DNA from: Desulfuromonadaceae bacterium
GTDB lineage: Bacteria; Desulfobacterota; Desulfuromonadia; Desulfuromonadales; Desulfuromonadaceae
DNA length: 5,964 nucleotides
Direction: 5' to 3'
Assembly (NCBI GenBank): GCA_027065245.1
Contig: JAMOOS010000324.1
Coordinates: 1-5,964 of the forward strand
Made by a program: the position numbers and the translations under genes. Shown in pieces: positions 1 to 4,551 of this stretch. Within the stretch, counting starts at the first letter, position 1. The number at the start of each line of letters is the position of its first letter. Under the pieces are notes generated by a model. That model worked only from the letters and a program-made list of their open reading frames with translations, ran no database searches and was not told where the DNA came from.

Positions 1-52
1 CAGTCCGGAATATGCCGTTGTCTGTTCAATCATAAACTGCCGTGTTGATAAT

Positions 53-880
53 CTATCCCTCTTTTGGATTTATGTGATACGCAAAAACCTTTAGCTTGTC
101 GTTGACCTGTACCTTGGGAAACTTAGCGGCGATTATTTTATGGATGGCGCTCCGCTCATCTTCGTTGTGAATATGTCCATCCAGCGTTACCACGCCGTTG
201 TCGATGCTCATCTGTATGTGGTAACCGTCGAGGCACCCCTCCTGCATGATGGCTATCTCAAGTTTTTTGCACAGGATGAGATCGTTCAGACGTTTTTTAC
301 AGCTATCTCGATGCTCAACCAGGTTTTTCTCGTGGCTGCTGCGGGCGATAATGTCAACCGCCATATCTATGGACATTTTGGCGGTGTTTACTATCAAATC
401 GTAGTGATAGGGGTCGTTCCAGTCGCGGTCGAAATAGTATTTGATAAAGCCGGCGCGTTGCTGATCACTTTTGCGCACCAGTATCCGTGCCAGGTCGGGG
501 TCAAGCCATTCCCGTTCGGCCCAGCGCTCTACCCGTACCGCAAACGGGGCGATGATTCTGGTACGGAAAACGCTGCGTACTCCACTGAGCAGATCCTGAC
601 CGCCGCGACCGTAAATGATTACATTGCCCTTGAGGGCATATTCGAGGATGATCTGCTCTATGCGGTGTAGATCGATTTCAAGGCTGGTATCCAGGCTCTC
701 AACAAATGCCGGCGGTTTTTCGTCCGCTTTTTGTACTGCATCGGCACTGAGTCCGTACGATTGGGATACGCGCAGAATGGCTTCGCCATCGATGAGTGTA
801 TAGCCAAGTTTGTCAGCCAGACGCCGGGCGATTATCTGCCCACTGCTACCCATTTCACGCGAAATTGTGATAATTGACAT
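53..880 (-). CDS. Cytidylate-kinase-like protein with C-terminal BON domain
   Basis: The protein has 275 residues from the ATG at 880. An in-frame TTG at 892 would add four residues, but the ATG gives the usual family beginning (MSIITISRE). Residues 1 to about 180 resemble the cytidylate kinase-like family (PF13189 type): an N-terminal beta strand, then ISREMGSSGQ at 7-15 in the place of the phosphate-binding loop, then ARRLADKLG, and a later arginine-rich segment (RVERWAERE, about 116-124) typical of nucleoside monophosphate kinases. The loop has no lysine in a classical GxxxxGK arrangement, as is usual in this subfamily. Residues about 205-267 match a BON domain (NGVVTLDGHIHNEDERSAI at 228-246, then VQVNDKLKV). 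BON domains are thought to bind phospholipids or other ligands. No signal peptide or membrane segment is seen, so a cytoplasmic location is inferred. The substrate is unknown; true CMP kinase activity should not be assumed. Family call firm, function uncertain. Confidence 0.85.
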   Translation of the reverse strand: MSIITISREMGSSGQIIARRLADKLGYTLIDGEAILRVSQSYGLSADAVQKADEKPPAFVESLDTSLEIDLHRIEQIILEYALKGNVIIYGRGGQDLLSGVRSVFRTRIIAPFAVRVERWAEREWLDPDLARILVRKSDQQRAGFIKYYFDRDWNDPYHYDLIVNTAKMSIDMAVDIIARSSHEKNLVEHRDSCKKRLNDLILCKKLEIAIMQEGCLDGYHIQMSIDNGVVTLDGHIHNEDERSAIHKIIAAKFPKVQVNDKLKVFAYHINPKEG

Positions 881-909
881 GTGTATTCCCAAGCTTGTAT
901 TTTGTTGTT

Positions 910-934
910 AAAACAGCGGCGAACCCCGCAGCTG
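910..934 (-). terminator. Hairpin with short T tract in the glpX to kinase gap
   Basis: Read on the minus strand, CAGCTGCG pairs with CGCCGCTG around a five-base loop (seven pairs, one mismatch) and is followed immediately by TTTTAA. This fits a weak intrinsic terminator for glpX, whose stop lies about 70 bases upstream. It also lies inside the predicted leader of the kinase gene, starting about 30 bases before its ATG, so it could instead act as an attenuator or RNA structure there. The T tract is only four bases long, so confidence is modest. Confidence 0.35.
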
Positions 935-949
935 AATTTTAGCGGTTAA

Positions 950-978
950 ATACTAGCAATTGCTTATGATGTTGACAA
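950..978 (-). promoter_or_regulatory. Sigma70-type promoter for the kinase-BON gene
   Basis: On the minus strand TTGTCA (978-973, five of six matches to the -35 consensus) is separated by exactly 17 bases from TAGTAT (955-950, four of six matches to the -10). TG stands one base before the -10, giving an extended -10 motif. The expected start of transcription is near 943, leaving a leader of about 60 bases before the ATG at 880. It makes the kinase gene capable of expression independent of glpX. Seen by eye only; no scoring was done. Confidence 0.5.
955..964. promoter_or_regulatory. Perfect 10-base palindrome in the promoter spacer
   Basis: AGCAATTGCT reads the same on both strands. It lies in the spacer of the predicted kinase promoter and touches the -10 hexamer, a place where a repressor would block polymerase. 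Its centre is 23 bases (about two helical turns) from the centre of the next palindrome at 976-989, but the two sequences are not alike. Possible operator; a 10-base palindrome can occur by chance. Confidence 0.25.
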
Positions 979-989
979 GTTATAACTTG
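976..989. promoter_or_regulatory. Perfect 14-base palindrome over the -35 region
   Basis: CAAGTTATAACTTG is a perfect inverted repeat without a loop. It overlaps the -35 hexamer of the predicted kinase-BON promoter by three bases and extends upstream. This size and symmetry fit a dimeric helix-turn-helix regulator site. No regulator gene is present in the window and I do not recognise the motif as a named box. It is too short and AT-rich in its centre to be a terminator. Confidence 0.4.
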
Positions 990-1002
990 CTGACGGCGAA
1001 GA

Positions 1003-1974
1003 TTATTGTTGTTTGCCGACCTGATACATCGGTTTATGGTCAAAGTAGTGCAGCGATTTGAGAAACCGAACGGTGCGGCTTTTGGAACGCATAACAATAG
1101 TGTGGGTTGCTGCGCCGCCGGCAAAATAGCGTACTCCGTCCAGTAATTCGCCGCTGGTGACACCGGTGGCGGCAAAAAATACGTCGCCGCTGGCCAGTTC
1201 TTCAGCAGTGTAAACCTTGTCAAAATCGCTGATGCCCATGCCGGGGGCGCGTTGCCGTTCTTCGGCAGTGGTAAAAATAAGGCGGGCGCGCATATCGCCG
1301 CCAAAACATTTTACTGCCGCCGCCGCCAGTACTCCTTCTGGTGCGCCGCCGGTACCGAGAACCATATCAATGCCGCTGTCAGCGATACCGGTGGCCACCG
1401 CCGGGGCGACATCACCGTCGCTGATCAGCTTGATTCTGGCGCCGCAGGCACGGATATCGGCAATATCTTTTTCATGGCGGGGGCGGTCGAGAAGAACCAC
1501 CGTCAGATCGGCAATATCACAGCCTTTTGATGCCGCTATCCGGCGCAGATTTTCACTGGGCGGGGCGTCTATATCGATACAGCCGTAGCCAGCCGGTCCG
1601 ACAATTATCTTTTGCATGTACATATCGGGAGCGTGGAGAAACCCTCCTGCCGGTGCCAGGGCGATGGTGGCGATGGCGCCCGGTCCGCCCTTGGCGCACA
1701 GATTGGTGCCCTCCAGAGGATCCACGGCGATATCAACCTTGAGATTTCCGCTGCTGCCCAGCTTTTCACCGATGTACAGCATGGGAGCTTCGTCCATCTC
1801 TCCTTCACCGATTACCACTGTACCATCAATATCCAAGTTTCCCAGCACCTGACGCATGGCGGTGGTGGCGGCATTGTCAGCAGCTATCTTGTCGCCGCGC
1901 CCTACCCAACGCCCGCATGCCAGTGCCGCCGCCTCAGTTACCCGCGCCAGATCAAGAGCCAAGCTTCTGTCCAT
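1003..1974 (-). CDS. glpX: Fructose-1,6-bisphosphatase class II (GlpX)
   Basis: It hydrolyses fructose 1,6-bisphosphate to fructose 6-phosphate in gluconeogenesis; in some bacteria the enzyme also acts on sedoheptulose 1,7-bisphosphate. With the ATG at 1974 the protein has 323 residues, close to the usual length of the family, and begins MDRSLALDLARVTEAAAL as GlpX proteins do. Numbering then falls into register with E. coli GlpX: Asp33, Glu57 (in IGEGEMDEAP), Asp85 and Glu88 (in VDPLEGTN) and Glu213 (in GTGGAPEG) are the metal and catalytic acidic residues. An upstream in-frame start at 2007 would add 11 residues with no family support, and a CAGGGAG ribosome site sits nine bases before the ATG at 1974. 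The frame is intact. It is divergent from the methyltransferase operon and followed on the same strand by the kinase-BON gene. A soluble cytoplasmic enzyme. Confidence 0.96.
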   Translation of the reverse strand: MDRSLALDLARVTEAAALACGRWVGRGDKIAADNAATTAMRQVLGNLDIDGTVVIGEGEMDEAPMLYIGEKLGSSGNLKVDIAVDPLEGTNLCAKGGPGAIATIALAPAGGFLHAPDMYMQKIIVGPAGYGCIDIDAPPSENLRRIAASKGCDIADLTVVLLDRPRHEKDIADIRACGARIKLISDGDVAPAVATGIADSGIDMVLGTGGAPEGVLAAAAVKCFGGDMRARLIFTTAEERQRAPGMGISDFDKVYTAEELASGDVFFAATGVTSGELLDGVRYFAGGAATHTIVMRSKSRTVRFLKSLHYFDHKPMYQVGKQQ

Positions 1975-1983
1975 GGTAAAAAA

Positions 1984-1990
1984 CTCCCTG
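1984..1990 (-). promoter_or_regulatory. Ribosome binding site that fixes the glpX start
   Basis: CAGGGAG on the minus strand ends nine bases before the ATG at 1974. It lies inside the N-terminal extension implied by the more upstream start at 2007, so the shorter protein is preferred. Confidence 0.65.
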
Positions 1991-2010
1991 TAGTAGATTG
2001 AAAACACACC

Positions 2011-2024
2011 GAATATATATATTC
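2011..2024. promoter_or_regulatory. 14-base AT-rich palindrome between divergent genes
   Basis: GAATATATATATTC is a perfect palindrome roughly 37 bases upstream of the glpX ATG and 100 bases upstream of the methyltransferase ATG. Its minus-strand half contains TATATT (2017-2012), a five-of-six -10 match suitably placed for a glpX transcript starting near 2005. On the plus strand it falls between TTGAAA (1998-2003) and TATTCT (2020-2025), a weaker -35/-10 pair with 16-base spacing. It may be an operator, or simply the melting region of the glpX promoter. Confidence 0.3.
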
Positions 2025-2045
2025 TGGCTAACAGAAATAAAGCGG

Positions 2046-2054
2046 TGTTATGAT
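2046..2054 (+). promoter_or_regulatory. Extended -10 promoter for the methyltransferase operon
   Basis: TGTTATGAT contains TG, one base, then TATGAT, five of six matches to the -10 consensus. No strong -35 lies at the right distance (CTAACA at 2028-2033 with 15-base spacing is the best), which is tolerated by extended -10 promoters. Transcription would start near 2061, leaving a leader of about 64 bases. If correct, the in-frame ATG codons at 2050 and 2053 lie upstream of the transcript start and cannot be used. Confidence 0.35.
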
Positions 2055-2110
2055 GGCACGGATGCGCAGGGGAAACAATGAATATTTAACCGTCGCAACA
2101 ATGACGACGC

Positions 2111-2115
2111 AGGGA
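2111..2115 (+). promoter_or_regulatory. Ribosome binding site that fixes the methyltransferase start
   Basis: AGGGA lies nine bases before the ATG at 2125. The in-frame ATGs further upstream (2050, 2053, 2062, 2101) have no comparable site, and the residues they would add do not resemble the family. Confidence 0.55.
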
Positions 2116-2124
2116 CAGATATCT

Positions 2125-3288
2125 ATGGAAAATAACAGTAACAACCAGCCGCTTACGCAATTTATACTGGATCAGATTCGCAACAGCGACGGTATCCCGT
2201 TTCGGCAGTTTATGCAGCATTGTCTGTATCATCCCGACTACGGTTACTACATGAGTGCCCGCCGCCGCATCGGTCGTTATGGTGATTTTTACACTTCATC
2301 ATCGGTACACAGCCTGTTTGGTCGCCTGGTTGCCCGGCAGATTGTGCAGATGTGGCAGATAATGGGCGGTGGTGCCTTTACTGTAGTGGAGCAGGGTGCC
2401 GGGGAAGGGGAACTGGCTGCCGATATCCTCGATTATATCAGCGCTGTTGAGGCGCAGATGTACAGTAACCTGCGCTATATTGTGGTGGAAATCAGCCAGG
2501 ATAATCGCCGCCGTCAGCAGGAGAACCTGTCAGCTCACGGTGGTGTCGTTGATTGGTGCGCTTTTGCGGATCTTCCCCGGTTCAGCGGTTGTTTCCTGTC
2601 CAATGAGCTTTTGGATGCCTTTGCTGTAGACATAGTTGAAAAACACGCGGGGGAGTTGAGCCAGGTGTACGTTACGGAGAAGGATGGTGCCTTTGCCGAG
2701 GAACTGCGTACGCCGGTGGCTGCCGATATACGCGAGCATTTTGCGACGCTGGGGGTGGAACCTGTAGAGGGTAATCGCGCCGAGGTGTGTACCGCAGTGC
2801 GTGACTGGGTAGAAGCGGTAGCAGCTAAACTGGAGCGCGGCTTTGTGGTGACCATCGACTACGGCTACCCGGCGCAGGAGTTGTACGCGCCGTTTCGCCG
2901 CCATGGCACGCTGCTGTGTTATCATCGTCATCAGGCCAACGATAACCCTTATCAGCATATCGGCTGTCAGGATATCACCAGCCATGTAGATTTTACCGCG
3001 GTGCAGCAGTTTGGTGCCGCCGCCGGACTGGATAGCGTATACTTTGCCGAACAGTACCGTTTTTTGCTGGCGCTGGGTTTTGTCGAAGAGTTGCTGGAGT
3101 TGCAGCGGCACAGTAACGATGAAAAAGAGGCATTGGCAATGCGTATGACCTTGAAGAACCTGATTATGCCCGAAGGAGGCATGGGAGAAACATTCAAAGT
3201 GCTGATACAAAGCCGGGGGGTGAAGGTACCGCAGCTTTTGTGCCAGCGCAGGTTGAGCGAAATACCGCTGGAAGTATTCAGCGGCTGA
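2125..3288 (+). CDS. MidA/NDUFAF7-family SAM-dependent methyltransferase
   Basis: This is a class I SAM-dependent methyltransferase of the COG1565 family (PF02636, formerly DUF185). Its mitochondrial member NDUFAF7 methylates an arginine of the 49-kDa subunit of respiratory complex I. From the ATG at 2125 the protein has 387 residues, a normal length. Family landmarks in order: LYHPDYGYYM (34-43), GDFYTSSSVHSLFGRLVARQ (53-72), the SAM-binding motif I as VVEQGAGEGELAADIL (87-102), an acidic strand end VVEIS (120-124), SNELLDAF (159-166), TIDYGYPA (243-250), GCQDITSHVDFT (280-291), and a C-terminal segment MGETFKVLIQSRG (353-365). Alternative upstream ATGs exist but the AGGGA site favours 2125. 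It is the first gene of an operon, 24 bases before the Fe-S carrier gene. A cytoplasmic protein with no membrane segments. The bacterial substrate is not established; an arginine in NuoD/NuoCD is the obvious candidate. Confidence 0.92.
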   Translation: MENNSNNQPLTQFILDQIRNSDGIPFRQFMQHCLYHPDYGYYMSARRRIGRYGDFYTSSSVHSLFGRLVARQIVQMWQIMGGGAFTVVEQGAGEGELAADILDYISAVEAQMYSNLRYIVVEISQDNRRRQQENLSAHGGVVDWCAFADLPRFSGCFLSNELLDAFAVDIVEKHAGELSQVYVTEKDGAFAEELRTPVAADIREHFATLGVEPVEGNRAEVCTAVRDWVEAVAAKLERGFVVTIDYGYPAQELYAPFRRHGTLLCYHRHQANDNPYQHIGCQDITSHVDFTAVQQFGAAAGLDSVYFAEQYRFLLALGFVEELLELQRHSNDEKEALAMRMTLKNLIMPEGGMGETFKVLIQSRGVKVPQLLCQRRLSEIPLEVFSG

Positions 3289-3300
3289 ACCCAAAACTAT

Positions 3301-3306
3301 AAGGAG
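3301..3306 (+). promoter_or_regulatory. Strong ribosome binding site of the Nfu-type gene
   Basis: AAGGAG, close to the ideal anti-16S complement, lies six bases before the ATG at 3313. It is the strongest ribosome site in the window and suggests higher translation of this small protein than of its operon partners. Confidence 0.75.
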
Positions 3307-3312
3307 ATATTT

Positions 3313-3537
3313 ATGCGAGAACAGGTAGAAGCAGCCCTTGACGAGGTGCGTCCCATGATGCTTGCCGATGGCGGCAATGTGGAATTGATTGAAGTAACCG
3401 ACGATGGTGTTGTCAAAGTAAAACTGGTGGGGGCGTGCGGTTCCTGCCCCATGGCCACGGTAACCCTTAAAATGGGTATCGAACGGGCGCTGTTGGAGAA
3501 GGTTCCCGGCATCAAAGAGGTGGTGCAGGTGGGATAA
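3313..3537 (+). CDS. NifU C-terminal-domain (Nfu-type) Fe-S cluster carrier
   Basis: A 74-residue protein made only of the NifU C-terminal domain (COG0694, PF01106). It shows the family signature: an N-terminal helix ending in VRPMMLADGGNVELIEV (12-28) and VGACGSCPMATVTLKMGIE (39-57), in which Cys42 and Cys45 form the CxxC pair. In the family these cysteines bridge a [4Fe-4S] cluster between two subunits and pass it to target proteins. It is complete and of normal length for stand-alone Nfu domains; the NifU IscU-like N-terminus and the central ferredoxin domain are absent. It lies 24 bases after the methyltransferase and ends two bases before the recombinase start, so translation is probably coupled. 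The client enzymes cannot be told from sequence; the methyltransferase next to it suggests respiratory Fe-S proteins. It is probably not a nitrogen-fixation gene, since no nif neighbours are visible. Confidence 0.94.
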   Translation: MREQVEAALDEVRPMMLADGGNVELIEVTDDGVVKVKLVGACGSCPMATVTLKMGIERALLEKVPGIKEVVQVG

Positions 3538-3539
3538 TT

Positions 3540-4457
3540 GTGGCGCTGGGAGAGTGGTTGCGGCGTTACGAAGAGCATTTGCGGGTGGAGCGCGGTTTGT
3601 CCGCGCATACCTGCGCCGCTTATATGCGCGATGTGCGTGAGTTTTGTCGTTTTGTTGCTGGTGACGATGAGGAACTGGACGATGTGCCGATGGCGCTGCT
3701 GCGCCGGGTGGATCGCTGGCATGTGCGGCGCTGGATGGCGGGGCGGCAAAAAGAGGTTAAAAAGGTTACTGTGGCGCGTAAGTTGGCGTCGTTGCGGTCA
3801 TTTTTTTTATACCTTTACCGTGGCGGCTATCTCGACAACGACCCGTTGCAATTAGTAAAAACGCCGAAACACGGGCATTACCTGCCGCTGACGCTGGATG
3901 TGGATGATCTGTTTCATCTTCTCGACCTGCCTGATGACGGCAGCTTTGCTGCCGTGCGTGATCGGGCGATACTCGAGCTTATCTACTCCTCTGGACTGCG
4001 GGTGAGTGAGGTGGTGGGTCTCGATGTTGCCGATGTCGATTTGCACCAGATGTTAGTGCGTGTTGTCAGGGGCAAGGGGGGCAAAACCCGCGTTGTACCA
4101 CTGGGGAAAACAGCTGCCGGGCGTATTGAACGCTACCTGGAACTGCGCGGAAGTGCAGAATCACCCGCCCTGTTTTTAAATCGTAACGGCAGCCGTTTCA
4201 GTAGCAGAAGTGTGCAGCGCAACCTCAAAAATCATTTGCAGCGTGCCGGTTTGCCTGCGGCCATAACTCCCCATGCGTTGCGGCACAGCTTTGCTACTCA
4301 TCTACTTGATGGTGGCGCCGATTTGCGTGCCATTCAGCAGATGCTGGGACATGCGTCTCTAGCCACTACCCAGCGGTACACCAAAGTAAGTGTAGAACGG
4401 GTGATGGAGGTGTACGACCAGGCGCATCCGCGCTGCGAAGGGGGACAGGACGAGTAG
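3540..4457 (+). CDS. xerC: XerC/XerD-type tyrosine recombinase
   Basis: This protein is likely to resolve chromosome dimers at a dif site near the terminus, acting with a second Xer protein and FtsK. It has 305 residues, near the 298 of E. coli XerC. The N-terminal SAM-like DNA-binding domain covers about 1-90 (YEEHLRVERGLSAHTCAAY, 10-28; VARKLASLRSFF, 78-89). The catalytic domain has every active-site residue: Arg154 (SSGLRVSEV), Lys179 (RGKGGKTR), His245 and Arg248 (PHALRHSFATHLL), His271 (LGHASLATTQRY) and the nucleophile Tyr280. The GTG start at 3540 is two bases after the preceding stop, with AGGTGGGA as a modest ribosome site; the next in-frame ATG would remove part of the N-terminal domain. 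The housekeeping length and operon position argue against a phage integrase. XerC and XerD are hard to separate without a tree, so the symbol is provisional. No dif-like sequence is seen nearby. Confidence 0.9.
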   Translation: MALGEWLRRYEEHLRVERGLSAHTCAAYMRDVREFCRFVAGDDEELDDVPMALLRRVDRWHVRRWMAGRQKEVKKVTVARKLASLRSFFLYLYRGGYLDNDPLQLVKTPKHGHYLPLTLDVDDLFHLLDLPDDGSFAAVRDRAILELIYSSGLRVSEVVGLDVADVDLHQMLVRVVRGKGGKTRVVPLGKTAAGRIERYLELRGSAESPALFLNRNGSRFSSRSVQRNLKNHLQRAGLPAAITPHALRHSFATHLLDGGADLRAIQQMLGHASLATTQRYTKVSVERVMEVYDQAHPRCEGGQDE

Positions 4458-4489
4458 AAATGTGTGTTGCAACAGTATATTAAGCGTCA

Positions 4490-4530
4490 AATCAAAAAGC
4501 CCCGCCGGTTTCCGGCGGGGCTTTTTGATT
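4490..4530. terminator. Bidirectional intrinsic terminator between convergent genes
   Basis: Two perfectly complementary 19-base arms (4490-4508 and 4512-4530) flank a TTT loop. The GC-rich core GCCCCGCCGG is bordered by A5 on the left and T5 on the right, so the RNA ends in a U tract in either direction. It lies 33 bases after the recombinase stop and 21 bases after the stop of the convergent CoA-transferase gene, so it serves both transcription units. Confidence 0.95.
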
Positions 4531-4551
4531 GTTGCGAACTTGAAAGAGATA

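Noticed and set aside
1..33. Possible start of another minus-strand gene (ATG at 33, reading MIEQTTAYSGL to the edge)
   Set aside because: Only eleven codons are visible and no clear ribosome site precedes the ATG. The spacing after the kinase stop would suit an operon, but the evidence is too thin to call.
140..670. Plus-strand open frame of 176 codons
   Set aside because: Antisense to the kinase-BON gene, which has clear family motifs; the translation has no recognisable motif.
955..989. A dif-like recombination site for the Xer protein
   Set aside because: The two palindromes do not have the 11-6-11 arrangement or the half-site sequences of known dif sites, and they coincide with promoter elements.
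2050..2124. Longer methyltransferase start with 25 extra residues
   Set aside because: The extension has no family resemblance, overlaps a likely -10 element, and lacks a good ribosome site; the ATG at 2125 has one.
2530..3294. Minus-strand open frame of 254 codons
   Set aside because: Antisense shadow of the well-supported methyltransferase; no recognisable domain and no ribosome site.
3540..4457. Phage or genomic-island integrase
   Set aside because: Length, sequence style and position inside a housekeeping operon match Xer recombinases. No tRNA attachment site, direct repeats or phage genes are seen nearby.
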